Of a stretch of DNA of 47,879 bases, positions 23,764 to 32,115 are shown piece after piece. Position numbers and translations under genes: made by a program. The stretch's first letter is position 1. Every line of letters starts with the position of its first letter. The stretch comes from Oscillospiraceae bacterium (GTDB taxonomy: Bacteria; Bacillota; Clostridia; Saccharofermentanales; Fastidiosipilaceae). The notes below the pieces were generated by a model, which was given only the letters and a program-made list of their open reading frames with translations, was not told where the DNA came from and did no database searches. The DNA is taken from NCBI GenBank assembly GCA_029983685.1, contig JASBZA010000013.1:1-47879 (forward strand), given 5' to 3'.

Positions 23764-24513
23764 ATGCGTCACCGTATAGAAGAAATAAGTGATTTTTTGT
23801 ATCGGGATGAAGAAGACAACAGTCCCTGGATGACCGGATTCAGAGACTGGGCTGTCATATTGGCTTTTCTTATTTTGACCTATTTTTTTGTGCGCTATTA
23901 TAAACTTCAACCGATTCGACTGCGCAAGCAACTTTATATATTCATCAGCATTGCCCTCCTGGTTACAGTCGTGCGGCGCTTTTTATTAAAGCGAGACTTC
24001 TATGATTTAGAGGCTCGTATACCACTATTTAGCTGCAATATTTCCGCCATTTTTCTGGCTGTTAACAGCCTTTTATTCTTTTTACCTTGGCACAGCCTGA
24101 TTTGGCAAGCGCTCGTGGACTGGTCGGTCTTCGCCGGCATATACGGTGGGGCATTGGCTATCATTTTCGCCTCGCCCGGAAACTATGCCTTCCCCCACAT
24201 GACCCGCCTGGGCTACTACGTGGAGCACGCCGGCATCTTCTTTTTGGGACTTATGTATATCTTCGAAAGAACCGCACCCTATTCCTATTACACTTTGCTT
24301 TATACCTCGCTGATTACTTTATCTTATCTTTATCTCATGCATAAAGTAGCCAATCCCAAACTCGGCACCAACTACGGCTTTATCACCGAGCCTCCCCGAG
24401 GAACAGAGTTTCTCGCGCGCTATATTTCGAAGTCAACCTACCAAACCATTTGTTTGACCATGTATTTGGCCTGCAATGCCTTGGCCTGGTACTGCGCCAA
24501 CCAACTCATTTAA
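23764..24513 (+). CDS. YwaF/TIGR02206-like integral membrane protein
   Basis: The 249-residue, multi-helix membrane protein resembles the YwaF (TIGR02206) family. Visible features are LFSCNISAIFLAVNSLLFF in the first third, WSVFAGIYGGALAIIFASPG in the middle, LGYYVEHAGIFFLGLMYIF, and the C-terminal GTNYGFITEPP. Function is not known. The stop is 11 bases from the glycosyltransferase start, so the two form an operon. A role in an envelope step with that enzyme is only a guess. Confidence 0.75.
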   Translation: MRHRIEEISDFLYRDEEDNSPWMTGFRDWAVILAFLILTYFFVRYYKLQPIRLRKQLYIFISIALLVTVVRRFLLKRDFYDLEARIPLFSCNISAIFLAVNSLLFFLPWHSLIWQALVDWSVFAGIYGGALAIIFASPGNYAFPHMTRLGYYVEHAGIFFLGLMYIFERTAPYSYYTLLYTSLITLSYLYLMHKVANPKLGTNYGFITEPPRGTEFLARYISKSTYQTICLTMYLACNALAWYCANQLI

Positions 24514-24524
24514 AGGATTGCTAG

Positions 24525-25643
24525 ATGAAGATAGTTTATGTAATTGACCAATTCGACAATTTAAATAACGGCACCACGGCTACGGCCCAGAGGTCGGCAG
24601 AGTGTCTTCGAAATTTGGGTCATGAGATTTCCATTTGTGCCATTAACTCCAACAATGTGGAGAAACAACATGTTCCGATTTTTCAAGATTTGATTGAAAA
24701 ACAGGGTTTTGCCTTTGCCAAAATTCCCGAAGATGAGGTCTTTCGAGATATTTTTGCCGATGCCGACCTGGTCCACTTCTTTTTAGCATCGCCTTTTTGT
24801 ATCAGCGGGGCAAAAGTCGCCCGTTCTATGAATAAGCCTATGCTGGCCGCCTTTCATGTCCAGCCCAAGAATATCTCTTACAGCCTAAAGCTGGGCACGG
24901 TAGACCGATTTAATGACCGGCTTTATAGTCTCTTTCATAGGACCTTTTATAAATATTTTGACTACATCCACTGCCCTTCTCAGATGATAGCCGATGAACT
25001 GAAACGTCACGGCTACAAACAGGAACTGGCTGTGATCAGCAACGGGGTTAACGAATTTTACCATCCCTTACCGGATATAAAGAAGCCGGATGCATACAAC
25101 GGCAAGATTTTACTTCTGATGGTCGGCCGCTTGTCAGGCGAAAAACGTCAAGACCTTTTAGTCGATGCCATTCCCTACAGTAAGTATCAAGATAAAATTC
25201 AAGTGATCTTTGCCGGAGCCGGACCTCAGGATAATGCGCTCAAAGAGCTTTCTAAAAGCTTAAAGAATCCTCCCGTATTCGGCTTTTATCATGCCGAGCA
25301 GCTGCGGGAATTTTACAATTTCTGTGATCTTTATATCCACTGTGCCGATGCCGAAGTCGAAGGCATCTCCTGCTTGGAGGCCATCACCTGCGGTGCCGTT
25401 CCCGTGATTTCGGATGCACCTTATTCGGCCAGTAGCAGCTTTGCCATAAGCGAAAAGAGCGTTTTTAAGGCTGGGGACCCGGAAGATTTGGCTCGTAAGA
25501 TTGACTATTGGATAGACCATCCGGAAGAAAGAAAACTCTACAAACAAAAGTACGCCAAATTTGCCGAAAAATACAAACTATCCAATTGTATGGACCAAAT
25601 GGTCCGGCTTTACGAAACCATCTTAACCAATCATAAGGACTAA
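24525..25643 (+). CDS. Glycosyltransferase, family 4 (GT-B fold)
   Basis: The 372-residue retaining glycosyltransferase has an N-terminal GT-B domain (MKIVYVIDQFDNLNNG) and a family 4 C-terminal domain. Typical elements are VISNGVNEFYHP near residue 168, LMVGRLSGEKRQDLLVDAI near 202, and the EGISCLEAITCGAVPVIS donor site with the E-x7-E pattern near 284-301. The acceptor is unknown; glycolipid or cell-surface glycan are likely from the neighbouring membrane protein. It lies on the plus strand, unlike most of the window, and ends in a strong terminator. Confidence 0.88.
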   Translation: MKIVYVIDQFDNLNNGTTATAQRSAECLRNLGHEISICAINSNNVEKQHVPIFQDLIEKQGFAFAKIPEDEVFRDIFADADLVHFFLASPFCISGAKVARSMNKPMLAAFHVQPKNISYSLKLGTVDRFNDRLYSLFHRTFYKYFDYIHCPSQMIADELKRHGYKQELAVISNGVNEFYHPLPDIKKPDAYNGKILLLMVGRLSGEKRQDLLVDAIPYSKYQDKIQVIFAGAGPQDNALKELSKSLKNPPVFGFYHAEQLREFYNFCDLYIHCADAEVEGISCLEAITCGAVPVISDAPYSASSSFAISEKSVFKAGDPEDLARKIDYWIDHPEERKLYKQKYAKFAEKYKLSNCMDQMVRLYETILTNHKD

Positions 25644-25680
25644 AAAAGAAGTGGAGGCAAAACTCCACTTCTTTCTATTT
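25642..25680. terminator. Bidirectional terminator between GT4 and CPBP genes
   Basis: Perfect 12-bp stem AAAGAAGTGGAG/CTCCACTTCTTT (25645-25656 and 25663-25674) with loop of 6. T-rich tails follow on both strands, so it ends both convergent genes. Confidence 0.88.
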
Positions 25681-25709
25681 CACTGTATTTTTCTAAAACT
25701 TAGCTATTT

Positions 25710-26744
25710 CTAGGCCATAGGTTCCGGCCTATTGAATTCCTGATTTAAAAGTTCCGGCGGAGTCGGTTTAGGTGCCGGCTCCTGCTTTCTCTTCTTACGA
25801 AGGATGAAGAGCATCACTAAGCCGATAACGCCCAGTACGGTCAGCACGATACCGAAAATATTTTCGCCCGCTTCGTCCAGAGGAACAATTTGGAAAAAAA
25901 CCGATCCGAAAAAGTTATAAAGCATGTGCATGAGAATGGGTACCCATAAAGACTTGGACCAGACATAGGCCAAGGCAATAAGGACACCTACGACGAACAC
26001 ATAAACGCCTTGAACGAAGTTCATGTGGAAAACAGCGAAGATCAAAGCGTTAATAACGACTGCCCAGCCCAGCGGCATGACTCTTCTAAGTTCCGCCATG
26101 ATAATGCCTCGGAATAGAAGCTCTTCGGCTATGGGAACAAAGACTGCCAGGCCCAAGGTCAGGAGGATAGGATTGCCCTCCATCACAAAGGCCGTCTCGG
26201 TCATATCGGAATAACCTTGGAAAAGCTTCTGAATGACGTCATTTCTTTCGCCTAATTTCATCAGCAAGGTCATCCAAAGATTGGCAAAAGCCAGGCCCGT
26301 GCCAATCATCAAAATCGAAGACAGCCAGTCTAAGGGTTTGCCGGGTCCGGTCAGTACATAGTACTTTTCTTTGCGATTACGCCAGGCCAGGAAAGCGGCA
26401 AAAATAATGATTTGCAGCAAGGAGTAAATAATGGCTTTGACCGGGAAAAAGCGGTATAGGACTTCTGCAAGGACTTCGGGGTTGTTGACGCTGAAAACAT
26501 CGTTCACTCCGTACATGGCCCGAATCTCCGCCCCGTTAATCGCTATGTCGACTCCCGTGAAAACCAACAAAACGATGGCACTGGTAATCATGTGGACCAA
26601 GCCCATCGCGATTGGCCAAACAAAGGTTCCCCAGTCCAAACCGGGTTTACGAAATTTTACAGTAGCGGTCGGGTTGGAGCCTTGTTGACCCCCTTCATTT
26701 TCAGGCGGAAAATAGCCCGGATCCCAATTGTCTCCTCTTCCCAT
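25710..26744 (-). CDS. CPBP family intramembrane metalloprotease
   Basis: The 344-residue protein is of the CPBP/Abi (CAAX protease-like, Rce1-type) family with about eight membrane helices. The catalytic motifs are visible: EELLFRGIIMAELRR near residue 208, FAVFHMNFVQGVYVF near 239 and the HMLYNF motif near 283. Metal ligands and the Glu pair are all intact. Pro/Gly-rich N-terminus and basic Pro-rich C-terminus lie in the cytoplasm. Substrate unknown. It follows the first DUF1292 gene by 33 bases. Confidence 0.88.
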   Translation of the reverse strand: MGRGDNWDPGYFPPENEGGQQGSNPTATVKFRKPGLDWGTFVWPIAMGLVHMITSAIVLLVFTGVDIAINGAEIRAMYGVNDVFSVNNPEVLAEVLYRFFPVKAIIYSLLQIIIFAAFLAWRNRKEKYYVLTGPGKPLDWLSSILMIGTGLAFANLWMTLLMKLGERNDVIQKLFQGYSDMTETAFVMEGNPILLTLGLAVFVPIAEELLFRGIIMAELRRVMPLGWAVVINALIFAVFHMNFVQGVYVFVVGVLIALAYVWSKSLWVPILMHMLYNFFGSVFFQIVPLDEAGENIFGIVLTVLGVIGLVMLFILRKKRKQEPAPKPTPPELLNQEFNRPEPMA

Positions 26745-26777
26745 GTTCTATCCTACTTTCTATTATGAAACAGACCT

Positions 26778-27149
26778 CTAAGATTCTCTCAGGATGGCAT
26801 CTTCCATCCTCTTGTAAAACGCATTAAAAACTCTATCCATTTCTCCGGGGTCTCTGATGGATTCGAAGAGTTGATTATTATTCTCCGGTTCTAAAAGGCG
26901 CATGATGACCAGCTTGGGCTCCTGATGGTTGCCCAAGTCCGGTTCATAACTCGCCATGCATATATAGGCTTGTCCGCGCATACGGAAGGAATCCAACTTC
27001 TCTAAGAAGTACTGGCTCCCCGTATCCACATCCTCCAAAACCAAAAGGTTCTGGTCTTCGGCCAAATCACTCTCCAGCGCCAAAGTCCAGGAAGCATTGG
27101 ACTTTCCTTCTTGTTTATTCTTGCGTTTAGATCGTGATAAGAAAGCCAT
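26778..27149 (-). CDS. DUF1292-like protein
   Basis: The 123-residue protein has a basic N-terminus (SRSKRKNKQEGK) and a DUF1292-like core: LLVLEDVDTGSQYFLEKLDSF, then YICMASYEP and PKLVIMRLLEPE. DUF1292 is a small beta-rich domain common in Clostridia next to ruvX and ireB, with no known function. It is 14 bases downstream of its acidic paralogue. Confidence 0.65.
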   Translation of the reverse strand: MAFLSRSKRKNKQEGKSNASWTLALESDLAEDQNLLVLEDVDTGSQYFLEKLDSFRMRGQAYICMASYEPDLGNHQEPKLVIMRLLEPENNNQLFESIRDPGEMDRVFNAFYKRMEDAILRES

Positions 27150-27163
27150 GCGGCAAAGCTCCT

Positions 27164-27637
27164 TTACTCGTTGTCTTCGTCTTCATCCTCTTCGACGTCA
27201 AGTTCTTCGTATTCGTAGTCTTCTTCATCCCACTCATAGTCGTCGTCTTCTTCGGCAGCTTGGTCACAGAGTTCGGCATAGTAATCGGCAATCTCGTCGT
27301 ACTCGTCATCGCTAAGGGTCTCGAAACCTTCGGTTCCGTCTTCCATATCGGTTACACGAGCAAAAATAGCTTCCGGATCGCCGTCATCTACGGACAAGAG
27401 GACAACATAGACTTCACCTCTATAGTCAAAGTCGTCCATCATATAGAAGGTAAACTCTTCACCGGTCTCTTCGTCTGCCATCACAATAGAATATTGCGAT
27501 GCATCCTCAATCATATCGTTTAGCTCATCCAAGAGCGCTTCCTTGGACATCTCGTCATCGTGACTATGGTCGTGACCGCATCCGGCGAAAGCCTCGTGAT
27601 CAAATTCAGGCATATGGCCTTCTAAATGTTCGCTCAT
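27164..27637 (-). CDS. DUF1292 protein with His-rich N-terminus and acidic tail
   Basis: The 157-residue protein starts with a His/Asp cluster (CGHDHSHDDEMS near residues 20-31) that could bind metal. A DUF1292 core follows (YSIVMADEETGEEFTFYMMDDF to YVVLLSVDDGDPEAIFARV, about 55-90). The last 55 residues are almost all Asp, Glu and Tyr. The isoelectric point will be very low. Function unknown. It starts 18 bases after ruvX stops, in the ireB-ruvX operon. Confidence 0.75.
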   Translation of the reverse strand: MSEHLEGHMPEFDHEAFAGCGHDHSHDDEMSKEALLDELNDMIEDASQYSIVMADEETGEEFTFYMMDDFDYRGEVYVVLLSVDDGDPEAIFARVTDMEDGTEGFETLSDDEYDEIADYYAELCDQAAEEDDDYEWDEEDYEYEELDVEEDEDEDNE

Positions 27638-27655
27638 AACAATTCTCCTTTGTTG

Positions 27656-28126
27656 CTAGTCTTCATTAGCTCGGTCTGACCATCTCTTCTTTTCCAAGAA
27701 AGATTGCAGAATAAGCTCGGCCGCTACCTGGTCTACGACTTGGCGATACCGGCCCTTCTTAACGGTTGATTCTCTCAATATTCTTCCGGCTTGCACCGTG
27801 GTAAGACGTTCATCGACAAATACAATGGGTACCGGCTTGCCGCCTTCCTCCAGGTCCTCTTCTAATTTGGCCGCAAAGGCTCTAACCATCTGAGCCGATT
27901 GGCCTTCTTCGGCATTATCGGTTCTCTTAGGAAGGCCCATGACAATGGATGAGACATCGTATTCTCGGGCCAAAGCCGTCAGGCGGCCCAAGACCTTCTG
28001 ATCCCGTTTACCGTCCCAATGAATCGTTTCCAAACCGGTTGCACGAATGCCCAGAGGGTCACTAATGGCTACCCCCACCCGGGCCAGGCCGTAGTCTACT
28101 CCCAAATAACGCTCGTAAGACGCCAT
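27656..28126 (-). CDS. ruvX: Holliday junction resolvase-like RuvX (YqgF)
   Basis: RNase H-fold nuclease implicated in 16S rRNA 5'-end maturation, with a possible Holliday junction role. The 156-residue protein has GVDYGLARVGVAISDPLGI at residues 9-27, IVMGLPKRTDNAEEG near 62-76, FVDERLTTVQAGRIL near 103-117 and DQVAAELILQSFL near 131-143, all typical. The start overlaps the ireB stop by one base (TAATG). This ireB-ruvX-DUF1292 order is standard for Firmicutes. Confidence 0.96.
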   Translation of the reverse strand: MASYERYLGVDYGLARVGVAISDPLGIRATGLETIHWDGKRDQKVLGRLTALAREYDVSSIVMGLPKRTDNAEEGQSAQMVRAFAAKLEEDLEEGGKPVPIVFVDERLTTVQAGRILRESTVKKGRYRQVVDQVAAELILQSFLEKKRWSDRANED

Positions 28127-28380
28127 TATTCCGAGATAGACTCCAGATACTCTTTAATAATAATCTCCAATAGCTCGTCGCGCTCCATGCGGCGAATCAC
28201 ACCGCGGGCACCGTGATGGTTGGTGATATAAGTGGGGTCACCGGACAAGAAATAACCCACGAACTGGTTCACAGGGTTATAACCCTTCTCCTCTAAAGCG
28301 CCCAGCACTTCCAGCATGATGCTCTTGACTTCTTCGCTCTTATCTTGCTTCAAGCTAAAACGGGTTGTCTCGTCGTTCAT
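28126..28380 (-). CDS. ireB: IreB family regulatory phosphoprotein
   Basis: Small (84-residue) substrate of the PASTA Ser/Thr kinase IreK/PrkC; in Enterococcus it negatively controls cephalosporin resistance. The N-terminal MNDETTRFSL matches the known phospho-threonine region, and NQFVGYFLSGDPTYITNHHGAR and RMERDELLEIIIKEYL (each shown as family motifs) match IreB/DUF965. Kinase and phosphatase genes are not in this window. The start is preceded by GGAGG, and an extended -10 lies at 28415-28423. Confidence 0.95.
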   Translation of the reverse strand: MNDETTRFSLKQDKSEEVKSIMLEVLGALEEKGYNPVNQFVGYFLSGDPTYITNHHGARGVIRRMERDELLEIIIKEYLESISE

Positions 28381-28414
28381 AAAAAACCTCCACTTAGTCT
28401 GTATCTATAGGGCA

Positions 28415-28423
28415 ATGATAGCA
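28415..28423 (-). promoter_or_regulatory. Extended -10 promoter for the ireB-ruvX operon
   Basis: Minus strand TGC-TATCAT (plus 28415-28423), within the 49-base gap after mtaB. No convincing -35 at 17 bases, but extended -10 elements often do without. RNA would start near 28408. Confidence 0.4.
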
Positions 28424-28429
28424 CACCGA

Positions 28430-29743
28430 TTACGCAATTTCACCGTGCATTAGACCCGGCCCGTTAAGCTTTAATATTGTTTTTACAATTTCTCCTTCGG
28501 CCAAATCTGCTGTGCTAGTCCTTTTTTCAATTGCACAAGGAATGTAATCTTCGGTATAGCCTTGCCAAAGACCTTGATCATTTTTCCGCTCTAATAAGAC
28601 CCGAGCCTCCTGGCCCTGACGCTTGCTAAAATAGGCCTCTTCCATCTCCTGGGCCAAATCAATAAGCATTTGGCTTCTTTCTTTGGCCACGGAAGCCGGA
28701 ACCTTATTGGGGAATTTTACCGCCCGGGTACCGGGTCTTTCGGAATAACGGAAAACATGCATCCTGGAAAAGCCCATTTCCTTACAAAAGTCTCGACTCT
28801 CTTCAAAGGCTTTCTTATCTTCACCGGGAAAGCCCACGATGACATCGGTCGTAAGGCCCACTAATGGGAAGGCTTCCTTAATATATTGGACGGCACGGCG
28901 AAACTGAGTCGTATCGTATTTGCGGTTCATAGCTTTCAAGGTTTTATCGGAACCGGACTGGAGAGACAGGTGGAAGTGCGGACAAAGCTTGGGATTTGCT
29001 TTGGCCTTATCCACAAATTCTTTCGTAATGGATTGAGGCTCTAAAGAAGTTAAACGAATCCTCTCTATGCCTTGAATTTGGCCAATCTCCAAAGCCAGGT
29101 CTACAATGGCGGATGAATCCTTGCCCTGATCCATTTCGAACGAGCACACGTGTATGCCTGTTAAGACGACTTCCTTGTAGCCGGCTTTAGCAAGTGCCCG
29201 GGCTTCCTGCAAAATCTTATCTCTGGATCTGGACCTGACCCTGCCTCTGGCAAAGGGAATGGTGCAATACGAGCAGAAGTTGTTGCAGCCGTCTTGGACC
29301 TTGATGTAAGCCCTGCACTCTTTTTGCCGGGACACCGGTCCAAACTCCGCAAAATCCGACGCACGGTCAATTGGCATAAAGTCCGGCTGATTGCCCGATT
29401 CAAGGAATTCTTCCACGATTTCAAACGCCCGGTCTTTATAGGCGTTACCGATAATAAGGTCGGCGTAAGCCCCCTCTTCACCGTCTTGTTCCAAGAGCTC
29501 GGTTTGGCAACCCAAGCCCACCACCAAAGCATGGGGGTTCATATGCTTGGGTCGTCTCAAAAATTGTCTGGATTTCCTGGCTGCTTCGGCCGTCACCGCA
29601 CAGGTATTGACCAGATAGATATCGGCCTCCTCTGAAAAATCCACAACTTCATAACCGTGGTTTTCAAACTGCATAAGGATGGCATCGGATTCATAACGAT
29701 TCACCTTGCAGCCTAAATTTTGTAAAGCCACTCTTCGACTCAT
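28430..29743 (-). CDS. mtaB: tRNA (N(6)-L-threonylcarbamoyladenosine(37)-C(2))-methylthiotransferase MtaB
   Basis: Radical SAM methylthiotransferase that turns t6A37 into ms2t6A in tRNAs decoding ANN codons. The 437-residue protein has the N-terminal UPF0004 domain with its three cluster Cys (NLGCKVN, NTCAVT, GLGCQTEL) and the radical SAM CNNFCSYC motif near residue 150. A C-terminal TRAM-like domain (ARVLLERKNDQ) follows. It overlaps the rnr stop codon by 4 bases (ATGA), so the two are coupled. Confidence 0.95.
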   Translation of the reverse strand: MSRRVALQNLGCKVNRYESDAILMQFENHGYEVVDFSEEADIYLVNTCAVTAEAARKSRQFLRRPKHMNPHALVVGLGCQTELLEQDGEEGAYADLIIGNAYKDRAFEIVEEFLESGNQPDFMPIDRASDFAEFGPVSRQKECRAYIKVQDGCNNFCSYCTIPFARGRVRSRSRDKILQEARALAKAGYKEVVLTGIHVCSFEMDQGKDSSAIVDLALEIGQIQGIERIRLTSLEPQSITKEFVDKAKANPKLCPHFHLSLQSGSDKTLKAMNRKYDTTQFRRAVQYIKEAFPLVGLTTDVIVGFPGEDKKAFEESRDFCKEMGFSRMHVFRYSERPGTRAVKFPNKVPASVAKERSQMLIDLAQEMEEAYFSKRQGQEARVLLERKNDQGLWQGYTEDYIPCAIEKRTSTADLAEGEIVKTILKLNGPGLMHGEIA

Positions 29744-31629
29744 TTATTACGCCTCTTATTCTTTCTTCTCTTTTGGCCGGACTTCTTTACTTTCTTGCCC
29801 TTGCGCTTGTCTTTCTTGGATTTGCCGCTCTTGCCGGCATGTTTTTTATCGTTCCTGTTAAATTTCTTCTTCTCCTGGTTGGACGCCTGATGGAAGGTCA
29901 TGTCAATGCGTCCGGACTTCTTCTCATCGACCAAGACCAGGTCCACCTGACGCTTTATGGTATCCACCCGAACCACCTGTACATCAAAGCGGTCTCCAAT
30001 CTTAAATAGGCGCCTGTGCCCACGGCCCAGGGCGGTCATGGTAACCTCATCGTACATGTAGTAATCATCCATGGTTCGGAAGGGGACCATACCTTCAGCT
30101 GAGGTCGGCAGGCGGACAAACATGCCCGCACCGACAAAGCCGGTAACCTCCGCCTCATAAATCTCACCCAAACGGTCTTTATAATACTCGGCTACCTTCT
30201 GGTCCACACTGTCTCGCTCGGCTTCGATGGCCACACGCTCCATATCCGAGCATTGTTTGGCCACCTTGGGCGCCTTCGCTTCCCACTGCTTTTGCCTGAC
30301 TTCGCCTCTGAGAAAACCCTTTAACACTCTGTGGATAAAGAGGTCGGAATAACGCCTGATAGGGGCGGTGAAGTGGCTGTAATCGTGTAAAGCCAAACCG
30401 TAATGGCCTATGGGTTCAGACCGGTATTCGGCTTTGGCCAGAGACCTGAGAAGCAAGGTCTGCAGAGCTTCCGAACCCGGCAGGTCCTTCAAATCTTCTA
30501 GCAGCAAGCTCAATTCCTTAGGTCTGGGCTGGTGGGAAATCCGAATGTGGCCGCCCTGACGTTTAACCAACTCCCGGAAAACATCCAGTTTTTCCGGATC
30601 CGGCCAATCGTGCACCCTGTATAAGAAAGGAAGATTTAACTCCTTACACTTGAGACCGACGAAACGGTTGGCCTCAATCATAAACTGCTCAATAATTCCA
30701 TTGGCGAAGCTTTGTCTATCGGGGTGAATATCCGTCACCCGGCCTTCTTTGTCAACTTCAATCTTGGTCTCGACAAAGTCAAACTCCAAGGCGCCCCGGT
30801 CCTGACTTTTTTCTTCCAAGATACCGGCCAAAACCGCCATGTCGCGAATCTCGTCCATGAAGTCTTCATAGCCTGCTACGGGCTTGTCGTTCGTAATAGA
30901 GGTCAAAATATCGTCGTAGTTGGCTCTTAAATCCGACCGTATGACCGACTCCATAATATTACCGTCCAGGAGCTGACCCTGCTTGCCATAGTCCAAGGCC
31001 ACCGACAAGGTAAAGCGGTCCTGACCGGGGTTCAAACTGCAAATACCGTTGGATAATTGAGGCGGCAGCATGGGAAGAACACGGTCGGCCAGATAGACAC
31101 TGTTGCCTCTTTCTAAAGCCTCTTTATCCATGGGACTGTCTTCGGTCACATAATGAGCGACGTCGGCTATATGAACCCAAAGCCTGAAACCTTGCCGGGT
31201 CTTCTCGATGGAAATCGCGTCGTCTAAATCTTTGGCCTCCACACCGTCAATAGTGAGTGTTTTAAGATGCCTCAGGTCTTCTCGCCCTCGGCTGATTTCT
31301 TCATTTACCTGTGCCTCACTAAGACTGTCGGGAATAGCCATGGCCTGGGCTATAACCTCGTCGGGGAACTCTTGCCTCAGACCGTGCATGTAGATAATAG
31401 CTTCCATGGCTACGTCAGGCCGGTTGGGATCACCTAAAACCTTTAGGACCTTACCCGTAGCCTGGTCGGCGTCGGGTGCTGAAGTAAGTTCTACCACCAC
31501 CTTCATACCGAAGGGAGCCCCTCTGAGTTCGCCTGCCGGGATAAAAACTTCGCCTATATCATTCTTGCCGTCAGGAAAAATGCTCCCGCCACGGCCTTGC
31601 ATCTGTAAAATACCTACTACTTGCGGCAT
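29740..31629 (-). CDS. rnr: RNase R-type exoribonuclease lacking the N-terminal helix and first cold-shock domain
   Basis: 3'-5' processive exoribonuclease of the RNB/RNase II superfamily that degrades structured RNA. The 629-residue protein starts directly in the second cold-shock (OB) domain (VVGILQMQGRGGSIFPD). The RNB domain has GVEAKDLDDAIS with four Asp, and HIADVAHYV, then the C-terminal S1 domain (GEIYEAEVTGFVGAGMFVRL). A Lys-rich tail of about 40 residues ends it. Typical Firmicutes RNase R is 750-800 residues with a winged helix and a first cold-shock domain. Those about 130 residues are absent: upstream lies the secG terminator, so this is no simple start-site error. Confidence 0.88.
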   Translation of the reverse strand: MPQVVGILQMQGRGGSIFPDGKNDIGEVFIPAGELRGAPFGMKVVVELTSAPDADQATGKVLKVLGDPNRPDVAMEAIIYMHGLRQEFPDEVIAQAMAIPDSLSEAQVNEEISRGREDLRHLKTLTIDGVEAKDLDDAISIEKTRQGFRLWVHIADVAHYVTEDSPMDKEALERGNSVYLADRVLPMLPPQLSNGICSLNPGQDRFTLSVALDYGKQGQLLDGNIMESVIRSDLRANYDDILTSITNDKPVAGYEDFMDEIRDMAVLAGILEEKSQDRGALEFDFVETKIEVDKEGRVTDIHPDRQSFANGIIEQFMIEANRFVGLKCKELNLPFLYRVHDWPDPEKLDVFRELVKRQGGHIRISHQPRPKELSLLLEDLKDLPGSEALQTLLLRSLAKAEYRSEPIGHYGLALHDYSHFTAPIRRYSDLFIHRVLKGFLRGEVRQKQWEAKAPKVAKQCSDMERVAIEAERDSVDQKVAEYYKDRLGEIYEAEVTGFVGAGMFVRLPTSAEGMVPFRTMDDYYMYDEVTMTALGRGHRRLFKIGDRFDVQVVRVDTIKRQVDLVLVDEKKSGRIDMTFHQASNQEKKKFNRNDKKHAGKSGKSKKDKRKGKKVKKSGQKRRKNKRRNK

Positions 31630-31650
31630 GACCTACGTCCTCTTTCTTAA

Positions 31651-31685
31651 CAAAAATAAAGGAGATACCTTATCTGGTACCTCCT
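31651..31685 (-). terminator. Rho-independent terminator after secG
   Basis: Minus strand hairpin AGGAGGTACC pairing with GGTATCTCCT (one G-U; plus 31660-31669 and 31676-31685), loop of 6, then TTATTTTTG. It ends secG ahead of the rnr-mtaB operon, which has no obvious promoter between the hairpin and its ATG. Confidence 0.75.
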
Positions 31686-31755
31686 CCTTAAACTTACACA
31701 TTAAAGACGTCCAAAGTTTCGGCCCTTATAGGAACCCTGAAACACAGCCTCTTCC

Positions 31756-31998
31756 TTACGCTAATATTAAACCGATGGTGACAGTCAAGACTACAAAGAC
31801 AATAGCCAAAATGATTGTCAACCGCCGCATCAGGACGTCCTTGGTCCGACCCTTATTATTGCTGTAGAAAGAATCATGTGAGTTGCCGGCCAAAGATCCC
31901 ATACCCTGGTCATTCGAATCTTGGAACAAAACCAAGGTTACGAGGGAGATACACACTAAAATATCTATAACACTTAAGACAATCAATAAAACATCCAT
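31756..31998 (-). CDS. secG: Preprotein translocase subunit SecG
   Basis: Small membrane subunit of the SecYEG export channel. The 80-residue protein has two membrane helices (about 3-25 and 58-78), with VTLVLFQDSNDQGMGSLAG between them, the conserved loop of SecG (xLLQxGKGxGL type). The ATG at 31998 is preferred, since AAGGAG lies 10 bases upstream. A TTG at 32004 is closer to it and would add two residues. Confidence 0.9.
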   Translation of the reverse strand: MDVLLIVLSVIDILVCISLVTLVLFQDSNDQGMGSLAGNSHDSFYSNNKGRTKDVLMRRLTIILAIVFVVLTVTIGLILA

Positions 31999-32050
31999 CG
32001 TCAAATTACTCCTTCCGCCTCGGGCTTCCTATTCATGAAGCCACAGCTTC

Positions 32051-32098
32051 AAAAAATACTATCATAGGCCCCGGCAAAACACAAGTTGCCGCGGCCTA
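32051..32098 (-). terminator. Hairpin with T-run between the P-type ATPase gene and secG
   Basis: Minus strand: 13-bp stem TAGGCCGCGGCAA/TTGCCGGGGCCTA with one mismatch (plus 32065-32098), then, after 8 bases, a run of six T. The T-run is offset, so termination efficiency is uncertain. It sits where the ATPase unit should end. Confidence 0.6.
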
Positions 32099-32115
32099 TA
32101 CCTCCCGAATCTTGC

